Below, in pieces: positions 1-6,292 of a DNA stretch of 16,382 bases. The first letter of the stretch is position 1. Each line of letters starts with the position of its first letter. The stretch covers positions 1 through 16,382 of the forward strand of contig JAFYBI010000291.1 of the NCBI GenBank assembly GCA_017540285.1. The letters are read 5' to 3'. Below the pieces are notes generated by a model. The model saw only the letters and a list, made by a program, of their open reading frames with translations, was not told the DNA's origin and searched no databases. This DNA is from Clostridia bacterium (GTDB lineage Bacteria; Bacillota; Clostridia; Oscillospirales; CAG-272). A program made the position numbers and the translations under genes.

Positions 1-1040
1 ATCGGAAGCGAGCCGACATAAGCAAGATCAATGACCGTCTTCTCTCCGGGATCGTAGTCCTCCGCCCTCCGGCACAGCAAGGGAATCGCAGCTCCGTCGG
101 CGTCCGCCTTCGAGAAGAGCATCATCTCCTCGTCAGGCGCGCAAAGCCAAGCGGCGAGATACAGCCGGGAGGCGGTATAATCCAGCAGCTGCGCCGTGCG
201 GAGATCCCCGTCAAACAGTCCGTCCGCGCACCAGACGCCGCTGGCCGTCGCGTAATACGCCTCGTGATCCTCGCCGAACTGAAAGGCTGTGATCCCTTCG
301 GGAAGAGCTGTCCGATCCGAGAAGGCTTTCCTTTCGGGATCGATCTTCACAAGTGCGGTGCCGTTTCCGGCGTCCGCGCAGGCAAAAACCGTCCCCTCCC
401 CGTCCGTACACACGGCGAAGACCGGATCCGGAGACGTCAGGGAGAACAGCGGGAAAAATCCGTCGTCGAAGCAGACGATCTCATTGTCCGATGCGGCATA
501 GATCCTGCCCGCTCCGTCTACCGCGACATAGGAGACAGCAAAGAACGGATCACGGTCGGCAAGGGCAAAGAAGTCCGTCAGCCCGCTGCTTTTGTTCGTT
601 TCGCCGGCAGACAGACGGAAAGAGTTCAGAGCGTATTCATTCCGCCGATCATTCTCGGACCAGCTCATGGACAGAAAGACGAAATCGTCGCCGCGGATCA
701 CCCCGTCAATGACGTATTCCCCCTTCGTTACGGAAACGGGTACATCTTCTGTCACGGTTTCCGCATCGACGGTGAGGAGATGAAACTCCGTCCGTTCGTC
801 TGCGTCCCGCTCGGCGAGGAAGGTGAGAAGGCCGCTCTCCCGGTCGTACCGCGGCGTCACGGTGCGGACAAGACGGTATTCCTCGGGAAACGGCAGGGAT
901 TCGCCGAGATAAATCGACGGCGCGGCCGCCTCCGTCTTCTGTACGACGGGATCATTCAGAACGGTCTGCTGTTTCTTTCCGCATCCGGTCAGAAGAAGCG
1001 GGATCAACAAATAAATCAGAAAGCGTTTCCGTGTTTTCAT
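1..1040 (-). CDS. Exported lipoprotein, N-terminal part (probable beta-propeller, possibly fused to a solute-binding domain); cut by window edge
   Basis: The minus-strand frame starts with ATG at 1040 and stays open to base 1, giving 346 codons with no stop, so the C-terminus lies outside the window. GGGGAGG sits 9 bases before the ATG and fixes the start. Residues 1-20 form a lipoprotein signal: Lys/Arg-rich start, hydrophobic core, then LTGC with the lipidated cysteine at residue 20. The rest is acidic and beta-rich, with repeated strand-turn units of the style VAVDGAGRIYAASD and VCTDGEGTVFACAD, which suggests a beta-propeller. The last readable residues (EKTVIDLAYVGSLP) resemble the first strand of a family-1 extracellular solute-binding domain; propeller-plus-binding-protein fusions occur in Clostridia, so the whole protein may be of that type. 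The lipobox and open frame are seen directly; the fold and fusion are inferred. It has its own promoter and is probably transcribed alone. Confidence 0.75.
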   Translation of the reverse strand, partial: MKTRKRFLIYLLIPLLLTGCGKKQQTVLNDPVVQKTEAAAPSIYLGESLPFPEEYRLVRTVTPRYDRESGLLTFLAERDADERTEFHLLTVDAETVTEDVPVSVTKGEYVIDGVIRGDDFVFLSMSWSENDRRNEYALNSFRLSAGETNKSSGLTDFFALADRDPFFAVSYVAVDGAGRIYAASDNEIVCFDDGFFPLFSLTSPDPVFAVCTDGEGTVFACADAGNGTALVKIDPERKAFSDRTALPEGITAFQFGEDHEAYYATASGVWCADGLFDGDLRTAQLLDYTASRLYLAAWLCAPDEEMMLFSKADADGAAIPLLCRRAEDYDPGEKTVIDLAYVGSLP

Positions 1041-1138
1041 GCTCGTAAGCCTCCCCGATACAAAATTCGAGACTCTCTATTTTATAAAACGGAGCAGGCA
1101 TGTCTGTTTGTGAAGGTTTTGCTTCTATTTCCGTAAAT

Positions 1139-1167
1139 ATTTTATCATGTTTTGTGGCTTATGTCAA
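1139..1167 (-). promoter_or_regulatory. SigA-type promoter for the edge lipoprotein
   Basis: On the minus strand a perfect TTGACA (1167-1162) is followed after exactly 17 bases by TAAAAT (1144-1139). TGA directly precedes the -10, which makes it an extended -10. The predicted leader to the ATG at 1040 is about 90 bases and AT-rich; I see no clear riboswitch in it. Confidence 0.8.
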
Positions 1168-1200
1168 TGATTGTAGCTTTATTTTTCTTTTGAATAAAGA

Positions 1201-1229
1201 ACAGACCTATCGGAGTCCGACGGGTCTGT
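1201..1229 (-). terminator. Probable intrinsic terminator of the CotH-family gene
   Basis: ACAGACC (1201-1207) pairs with GGTCTGT (1223-1229), and an inner TCGGA/TCCGA pair can extend the hairpin. On the minus strand it is followed by a moderately T-rich tail (TCTTTATTC). It lies about 90 bases beyond the stop codon at 1319 and before the promoter of the next minus-strand gene. The T tract is imperfect, so the call is moderate. Confidence 0.55.
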
Positions 1230-1318
1230 GCAGATTCGGTTTCGTTCTTCCCGTATGTGTTTTCGCGGGCTTTGATGAAAGCGGCGCGGAGAGGCATGGC
1301 TGCCGAGGCGGCGATCTG

Positions 1319-2716
1319 TCACGGCGAGACCCCCGTATTCCATTCCCGATTCAGCCATTCGATGCGGCGCGTCATCCATTTTTTCAGATAGGCGACCTCC
1401 AGCTTGTAGTTCGTGATCGAACGGTCTCCCCGCAGGTCCCTGTACAAAAGGGCATTGCCGTATTTCTTGTGATCCAGCTTTTCGGATTCCGAGATGACGG
1501 CCGCCTGCTCGTCGATCATCCGCACAAAGTCCTCGAATATCCCCGCCTCGACCCGCTGTGTCCAGCGGACGTGCAATGCCTCGGCAAAGTCCGGATCCTC
1601 CATCAGGGCATTGTACCACGGATCGTACTTGGAGCCGTAGACATGGTATCCTTCGGGATCGAGGCAGGTGTCGATATCCTGATTCCCCATGCAGGTATCA
1701 TAATCCCAGCAGGGACCCATCGACAGTCTGCCGTCCCTGATATAGCAATAGCAGGAAGTCGTGAACCCGGAGTCGTAGTTTTTCACGAATTCGTTGACGA
1801 TGTACCAGTCGACGAAGGAATCGACGTCGATGTAGCGCGAATAGACGCCGATCCCCTTTCCGGTCGTCATGGCGATATCGGCTTCGACGAGGAGCTGCTT
1901 CGCTTCGCGGAAGATCCGGTCACGTTCTTCGTCCGTCAGATCCTCCTCGTCGGCTGACTCCCGGAACATGACGTGACAGCCGCTCGGACACACGACGCAG
2001 TTGGAACAGTCGCTGTGCCGGTATGCCGCTTCGCACTCGAGAAGAACGCCCGCCTCCACCTGACCGTCCCCGAGCGCGATCTTCTGGGAGAGGACGTAGA
2101 GGCCGTTGTATTTCCCGTTGACGTAGACGTCCGCGTACCGGGGCTGGACCGCACAGTCCATGCCGATGAGCTCGGAGGCCAGATGCAGGGTGAGATAACT
2201 CCGCAGCAGGGTCTTGTCCGACCAGGTGGTGATGAGCACCCATTTCCGGCCGGGATTCATCCCGAGCAGCGGGGCTGCCTTTTCCAGCTTCAGGCTGTAG
2301 GCCTTCTGCGAAAACGTCCAGCTTCCATTGCCGCGGCCCTTCATTTCGAGCGGCTCTTCCACAATGCCGCGTCCGTTTTCGACGAGCGTATAGGTTCCCG
2401 GGGTGTAGACGCCGTGCTGCACGGTCCCGAGGTGCTTCCCGCCGAGATCGATGTAGAGGGTGGGCAGGTTGGTTGCCTGCGGGTATTTTTCCATCTCCGC
2501 TTCGGTCAGATCGCGCACCGGATCTTTGCCCTCGACGATGATCCGGCGACGGGAGAAAACGGTCTGCCCGGTCACCGGGGGCGAGACGGTCTCATCCTGT
2601 TCGGTCTCTGCCGGTTCCGGATCCGGCGGGAGAGGGGCGGCGCCGCGACGGCAGCCGGGAAGCAGGAAGAGCAGCGCGAGAACGGCGGACAGGAATCGTT
2701 GAATGTTCATAACCAT
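1319..2716 (-). CDS. CotH kinase family lipoprotein
   Basis: A 465-residue exported protein. Residues 1-22 form a lipoprotein signal ending LLPGC (lipidated Cys22), followed by a Pro/Glu-rich linker to about residue 50. The CotH-kinase-family core follows: KGRGNGSW (126-133), the lysine-containing KAYSLKLE (138-145), KTLLRSYL (168-175), ADVYVNGKYNGLYVL (195-209), DSFVDWYIVNEF (299-310) and the acidic WDYD (337-340) that stands where CotH-type enzymes carry their metal-binding aspartates. Family members are atypical protein kinases; in Bacillus CotH phosphorylates spore coat proteins, but other members are anchored at the cell surface and have unknown substrates. An unusual cysteine cluster with CX2CX2CX3C spacing lies at 237-247, and more cysteines occur at 322-351. 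A second ATG six bases downstream (2710) is an equally plausible start, because neither has a visible Shine-Dalgarno. The gene has its own promoter and terminator. Confidence 0.88.
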   Translation of the reverse strand: MVMNIQRFLSAVLALLFLLPGCRRGAAPLPPDPEPAETEQDETVSPPVTGQTVFSRRRIIVEGKDPVRDLTEAEMEKYPQATNLPTLYIDLGGKHLGTVQHGVYTPGTYTLVENGRGIVEEPLEMKGRGNGSWTFSQKAYSLKLEKAAPLLGMNPGRKWVLITTWSDKTLLRSYLTLHLASELIGMDCAVQPRYADVYVNGKYNGLYVLSQKIALGDGQVEAGVLLECEAAYRHSDCSNCVVCPSGCHVMFRESADEEDLTDEERDRIFREAKQLLVEADIAMTTGKGIGVYSRYIDVDSFVDWYIVNEFVKNYDSGFTTSCYCYIRDGRLSMGPCWDYDTCMGNQDIDTCLDPEGYHVYGSKYDPWYNALMEDPDFAEALHVRWTQRVEAGIFEDFVRMIDEQAAVISESEKLDHKKYGNALLYRDLRGDRSITNYKLEVAYLKKWMTRRIEWLNREWNTGVSP

Positions 2717-2763
2717 AAAAAGTGTTCACAGATGCACGCGGACGGAATCTATCTCTCCTCCTC

Positions 2764-2792
2764 ATTATACCCGATAATTCCCGCCAAGTCAA
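2764..2792 (-). promoter_or_regulatory. SigA-type promoter for the CotH-family gene
   Basis: On the minus strand TTGACT (2792-2787), a 17-base spacer, and a perfect TATAAT (2769-2764). GAGGAGGAG follows the -10 directly but lies too far from the ATG at 2716 (about 40 bases) to act as its ribosome binding site. The inferred leader is about 40 bases. Confidence 0.85.
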
Positions 2793-2934
2793 CAAGCAGT
2801 TGCGATGGGAAACACAGCGAGGGCCTGACTCTCTGTGAACCCCGCCCGAGACCTCTGTCAAAACGGTTATGCGCGTTCCGGACAGGGAAGTCCATGACGG
2901 AGACCGGGATCTCGTAGCTGTCTGAATAGAAAAA

Positions 2935-2960
2935 GGGGCCGTCTGCTGTGAGACAGCCCC
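2935..2960 (-). terminator. Strong intrinsic terminator of the solute-binding protein gene
   Basis: On the minus strand GGGGCTGTCT pairs over ten positions (one G-T wobble) with AGACGGCCCC around the loop CACAGC, followed directly by TTTTTC. It begins about 24 bases after the TGA stop at 2984-2986, so the gene is a single transcription unit. Confidence 0.9.
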
Positions 2961-2983
2961 CGTTTTCATCATCGGTATCGTGA

Positions 2984-4504
2984 TCAGTCGCCGAGGTCCT
3001 CAAACGATTTCACAAGCTTTTCCATGGACTTGTTCCAGACCTTCGCGTTTCTCGCGATGGTGGAAGCGATGGATTCGTCCTTCGCATCCGCACGTCCGCG
3101 GAAGAAGTGGTTGATGTCGCCGAGCTTGTTGGACCACTGCGCGGCGAAGTCGATCGAGATGTTCTCGTGGCAGAGCTCGATCATACGGCCGGAGTCGGAG
3201 TCGCGGGTGAACTTCACCTTCAGAGCGATCTCATAGTAAGCGGGCGTGACTTCCTTGAAGGATTCGGAAGACAGCGCTTCGAGAGCCGCGGAGAGGCATT
3301 CCGTACCGCCGACGGAGACCGGGACGCCGAACAGCGTGCAGGAGTCATGGATTCTCGTGTTGTAGTGAGGCTGCGTCTCATCCAGCTTGGGCATCGGAAG
3401 GATCTTGAAGTCGTCTTCCATGTCTCTGAGGTAGATCGGGGACTGGTAGAGCTTGTTGTCGGTCATCATGAACTGACCGGCGCTGAACGCCGTCATGATG
3501 GCGACGGAGTCATCCGTGCCGACGGGGTTGAGCATGGCGCCGTCGTTGTTGAACATGAGCGCGTAGTACTTGTCCCAGAATTTGTAGGTCCACTCGTTGT
3601 CGAGGGAGATGACCGGGAGGCCGTTCTCATCGCGGGTCGAGAAGTCGACCATGCAGCCTGCGGCCACGCCGTCGGTCAGGTCGTTGGACTGAGTCACGAA
3701 GCCGTACTGGTCCTTGCTGTCTCTGGTGCCGTTGGCGTCCAGGTCGATATACGCGGCGGAAGCGAGCTCGGAGACCTTGTCCATCGTCCATTCGCCTTCG
3801 TCGACGATGGCGTAGAGGTTGACTTCCGGGTAGTAGTCGGTGAAGATCCTGGAGTTGACGTAGATGACGTACATGCCGCCGGTGTAGCGGAGCGCGATAT
3901 CGCCGGTCGCCCAGTAATACTTCGAGCCGTCATAGCTCATGTTCTTCATGTAGCCGGAGCCCCAGTATTCGCGGTCAAAGTCGTTGTAGGGGAAGAGTTC
4001 CTTGTTGTTCAGGTTGTAAAGGACGCCTTCGCACCCGATGACGATTCCGTAGTACTGATAAGCGCCGAAAATGTCATAATCCGCGGAGCCGGATTTGACC
4101 ATGTTGCGGATGACATTTGCGTTGCCGCTCCAGTCGGTGTTGACTTCCGGCTCGTTGATGGCGATGTTGAGACGGTCGGTCACGACGAGGTTTCTCTGGT
4201 AAACGGCGGTGTCGACCACTTCACCGGTGTCTTCTTCTGCCCAGATGGACAGCTCGGTGATGTTGCCGTTCGATCCTTCGGTCAGAAGGAAGTTGAGCGC
4301 GCGGCCTTCAAAGTCCATGGTCTCGGGCATGGAGTCGAGGAAGCGTGCGGTCTCCTCAGGCTCTTCCGTCAGATCGGCGGTCGGCGTCTGGGTGTTCGTC
4401 GCGTTCTTCGCGCCTTCGTCCGTGTTCGCGCTGTTGTTGGAGCAGGCGGTCACGGAAGCGAGGAGGAACAGAACGGCGAGGATGCAGGACAGGATTCTCT
4501 TCAT
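2984..4504 (-). CDS. Extracellular solute-binding lipoprotein (family 1 type), orphan
   Basis: A 506-residue lipoprotein. Residues 1-21 are a signal ending VTAC (lipidated Cys21), followed by a Ser/Asn/Thr-rich linker to about residue 50 and a two-lobed solute-binding fold of the ABC-importer type, which captures a solute, most often a sugar, outside the cell. Recognisable segments are GEVVDTAVYQRNLVV (94-108), DYDIFGAYQ (142-150), GEWTMDK (237-243), DFKILPMPKLD (365-375) and the C-terminal KVWNKSMEKLVKSFEDLGD. An EF-hand-like loop at 254-265 has oxygen ligands at all six positions (D254, D256, N258, T260, D262, D265), suggesting bound calcium. It is paralogous to the gene at 12785-14305, with the same length, GEWT/GGWT and KVWNKS blocks, and loop position. 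No permease or ATPase adjoins it, so the ligand cannot be read from context. AAAGGAA precedes the ATG by about 8 bases. It has its own promoter and terminator. Confidence 0.88.
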   Translation of the reverse strand: MKRILSCILAVLFLLASVTACSNNSANTDEGAKNATNTQTPTADLTEEPEETARFLDSMPETMDFEGRALNFLLTEGSNGNITELSIWAEEDTGEVVDTAVYQRNLVVTDRLNIAINEPEVNTDWSGNANVIRNMVKSGSADYDIFGAYQYYGIVIGCEGVLYNLNNKELFPYNDFDREYWGSGYMKNMSYDGSKYYWATGDIALRYTGGMYVIYVNSRIFTDYYPEVNLYAIVDEGEWTMDKVSELASAAYIDLDANGTRDSKDQYGFVTQSNDLTDGVAAGCMVDFSTRDENGLPVISLDNEWTYKFWDKYYALMFNNDGAMLNPVGTDDSVAIMTAFSAGQFMMTDNKLYQSPIYLRDMEDDFKILPMPKLDETQPHYNTRIHDSCTLFGVPVSVGGTECLSAALEALSSESFKEVTPAYYEIALKVKFTRDSDSGRMIELCHENISIDFAAQWSNKLGDINHFFRGRADAKDESIASTIARNAKVWNKSMEKLVKSFEDLGD

Positions 4505-4569
4505 GGTTGGTTCCTTTCGGTGTGATGGTTTGTAGGAAAGCAGGCGCTTTCTGGTTTTGGATAAATAGA

Positions 4570-4598
4570 ATTATAGCATAATGTGAGGAGGAATGCAA
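4570..4598 (-). promoter_or_regulatory. SigA-type promoter for the solute-binding protein gene
   Basis: On the minus strand a perfect TATAAT (4575-4570) is preceded by TGC (extended -10) and, 17 bases further up, by a weak -35 TTGCAT (4598-4593). It lies in the AT-rich shared upstream region, pointing away from the isomerase promoter. The inferred leader is about 60 bases. Confidence 0.75.
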
Positions 4599-4642
4599 TG
4601 TTTATCGAACAAAAAAACAACAGGAAATTGTAAACTTCCTTT

Positions 4643-4714
4643 GAAAATGCGCATCGGTCCCGGCCGCCGCCGCACATCGCACAAATCTCTTTGGTCAAAA
4701 CCGACGAAAATGCG
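4643..4714. repeat. Pair of 9-base direct repeats in a divergent promoter region
   Basis: GAAAATGCG occurs at 4643-4651 and again at 4706-4714, 63 bases start to start, or about six helical turns. Both copies lie between the divergent promoters of the solute-binding gene and the isomerase, the second ending about 10 bases before the isomerase -35. This could be a regulator site, but nine-base repeats also occur by chance. Confidence 0.3.
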
Positions 4715-4723
4715 TCAAACCGC

Positions 4724-4752
4724 TTGAAATCCGATCGGATACCGGGTATAAT
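4724..4752 (+). promoter_or_regulatory. SigA-type promoter for the isomerase gene
   Basis: TTGAAA (4724-4729), a 17-base spacer and a perfect TATAAT (4747-4752). The ATG of the isomerase is at 4798, giving a leader of roughly 40 bases with a GGAAAGGA ribosome binding site near its end. Confidence 0.88.
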
Positions 4753-4797
4753 ATCCATAGAATACAGAGAACTTCAAAAAGGAAAGGACCGTGAACC

Positions 4798-5553
4798 ATG
4801 ATCGATTCCATCGGCCTCCAGTTATTCTCCATCCGCCCCACGATGGACACCGCGGAGCATATCCGCGAAAGCTTCCGCCGCATCCGCGAAATGGGCTATA
4901 CCTATGCCCATACGGCGGGCTGCGCGATCCCCTTCGAGGAATTCGGCAGAATCGCCCGCGAGGAGGGCATTGAAATCTGCGGCACGCACGAGGATTTCGG
5001 CCTGATGCTCCGCGACCCGGACGAAGCCATGCGCATCCACGAGCTGCTCGGGACCCGGCTCATGGGCATCGGCGGCTTCCATGCGACCGATCCCGACGAG
5101 GTCTCCCGTTTTATCGAACAGGCGAACACCATCGCGTCGAACGTGCGGCCCCACGGCTTCAAATTCACCTACCACAACCACAGCCACGAGTTCATCCGGC
5201 TGAAGAACGGCAAGACCGTCATGGACATGCTCGCGGAAGGCCTCGATCCCGACGGGACCTCCTTTGTGCTCGATACCTACTGGGTCCAGCACGGCGGCGG
5301 CGACGTCCGGCACTGGATCGAAAAGCTCGCGGGACGCATCGACATTCTGCACCTGAAGGATATGGGAAGAGACGAAAACGGTCCCTTCATCACCGAGATC
5401 GGAAACGGCAATCTCTGGTGGGAAGGCATCCTTGACACGGCGCAGAAGGCCGGCGTGAAGTATTACGTCGTAGAGCAGGATTCGTGGCCGGGCGACCCGT
5501 TCGATTCCGTCCGGCAGTCCGCCGAGTATCTGCGGGCGAATTTCCTGAATTGA
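4798..5553 (+). CDS. Sugar phosphate isomerase/epimerase (xylose-isomerase-like TIM barrel)
   Basis: A 251-residue cytoplasmic protein, full length for the AP-endonuclease-2/xylose-isomerase-like TIM-barrel family. The opening strand GLQLFSIR (6-13) is the usual LQLYS-type start. Later motifs match the family: YHNHSHEF (125-132), LDTYWVQHGGGD (158-169), ILHLKDM (183-189), EIGNGNLWWEGI (200-211) and VVEQD (224-228). By family analogy E131, D159, H185 and E226 should form the metal site for an aldose-ketose isomerase or epimerase reaction; the sugar is unknown. A GGAAAGGA box about 9 bases upstream supports the ATG. It has its own promoter and is followed by an intrinsic terminator. It faces away from a solute-binding protein gene, so the two might serve the same sugar, but no kinase, permease or regulator is present to test this. 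Confidence 0.88.
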   Translation: MIDSIGLQLFSIRPTMDTAEHIRESFRRIREMGYTYAHTAGCAIPFEEFGRIAREEGIEICGTHEDFGLMLRDPDEAMRIHELLGTRLMGIGGFHATDPDEVSRFIEQANTIASNVRPHGFKFTYHNHSHEFIRLKNGKTVMDMLAEGLDPDGTSFVLDTYWVQHGGGDVRHWIEKLAGRIDILHLKDMGRDENGPFITEIGNGNLWWEGILDTAQKAGVKYYVVEQDSWPGDPFDSVRQSAEYLRANFLN

Positions 5554-5570
5554 CCAGAGACCTCCGCATC

Positions 5571-5599
5571 TCCGCCGGTCCAGCCGCCGGCGGATTTTT
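5571..5599 (+). terminator. Intrinsic terminator between isomerase and relQ
   Basis: TCCGCCGG (5571-5578) pairs perfectly over 8 positions with CCGGCGGA (5587-5594), loop of 8, followed by TTTTT (5595-5599). It begins 17 bases after the isomerase stop and ends 21 bases before the relQ start codon, so relQ relies on read-through or on a promoter I cannot see. Confidence 0.88.
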
Positions 5600-5620
5600 G
5601 CGGAAGAGAAGGAGTACAGT

Positions 5621-6292
5621 GTGAACAATACCGAACCGATCCCGAAGGAGATCGCGGCGGGCGCTCCGCTCGACACCGGACGCTTCCTCGAGGATTACCG
5701 CGAGCTGGCGGAACTGGAGCACCTCTACAACGCCGCCATCCGTCAGCTCACCATCAAATTCGAGATCCTGAACGACGAGTTCAGGGTCAAATACGAGCGC
5801 TCCCCCATCCATCACATCGAGTCCCGTGTCAAGTCCACGTCGAGCATCGTGAACAAGCTCCTCGCGCGCGGCAAGGAAGTCTCGCCGGAATCCGCGCGGG
5901 AGAACGTCAACGACATCGCGGGCGTGCGCGTCGTCTGCTGCTACATCGACGACGTGTATTCCGTCGCGGACATGCTCCTGAGACAGACGGACATCCGTCT
6001 CCTGCGCGAACAGGACTACATCCGGGAGCCGAACTACAACGGCTACCGCAGCCTCCACCTCGACATCGAACTGCCGATATATCTCTCCGAGCGCACGGAA
6101 ATGGTCAAGGCCGAGGTCCAGCTGCGCACCGTGGCGATGGATTTCTGGGCGAGCCTCGAACACGACCTGCGCTACAAGAACGCCAAGACCATCCCGGCGG
6201 GCATCGGCGACCGCATGCTGGCCTGCGCGGACGAAATTGCCGCGATCGACCGGGAGATGCAGGAAATCTATAAGGAAATCCAGGCATTATGA
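5621..6292 (+). CDS. relQ: Small alarmone synthetase, GTP pyrophosphokinase (RelQ/YjbM type)
   Basis: A 223-residue cytoplasmic enzyme expected to transfer pyrophosphate from ATP to GDP or GTP, making (p)ppGpp. It has only the RelA/SpoT synthetase domain, with no hydrolase or ACT/TGS domains, and matches the roughly 210-residue length of Firmicute RelQ proteins. Visible motifs are IESRVKSTSSIVNK (66-79, nucleotide-binding basic stretch), NDIAGVRVVC (97-106, Asp98 for magnesium), DYIREPNYNGYRSLH (132-146, Tyr142 expected to stack on the guanine) and EVQLRTVAMDFWASLEH (165-181, Glu165 catalytic/metal). The start is GTG, supported by AAGGAG 6 bases upstream. Its stop overlaps the next start as ATGA, implying translational coupling. 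It lies directly behind an intrinsic terminator. The function is confident; the product preference (pppGpp, ppGpp or pGpp) cannot be read from sequence. Confidence 0.93.
   Translation: MNNTEPIPKEIAAGAPLDTGRFLEDYRELAELEHLYNAAIRQLTIKFEILNDEFRVKYERSPIHHIESRVKSTSSIVNKLLARGKEVSPESARENVNDIAGVRVVCCYIDDVYSVADMLLRQTDIRLLREQDYIREPNYNGYRSLHLDIELPIYLSERTEMVKAEVQLRTVAMDFWASLEHDLRYKNAKTIPAGIGDRMLACADEIAAIDREMQEIYKEIQAL

Noticed and set aside
264..1136. Plus-strand frame of 290 codons near the left edge
   Set aside because: The opposite strand carries a lipoprotein with signal peptide, ribosome binding site and promoter; this frame shows no such signals.
2793..2934. Possible small gene or gene remnant between the CotH gene promoter and the upstream terminator
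   Set aside because: Short frames there lack ribosome binding sites and give no recognisable protein; the stretch appears to be plain spacer.
3107..4525. 472-codon plus-strand frame opposite the first solute-binding gene
   Set aside because: Antisense shadow: Val/Asp/Gly-rich translation without motifs, while the minus strand encodes a full lipoprotein with promoter and terminator.
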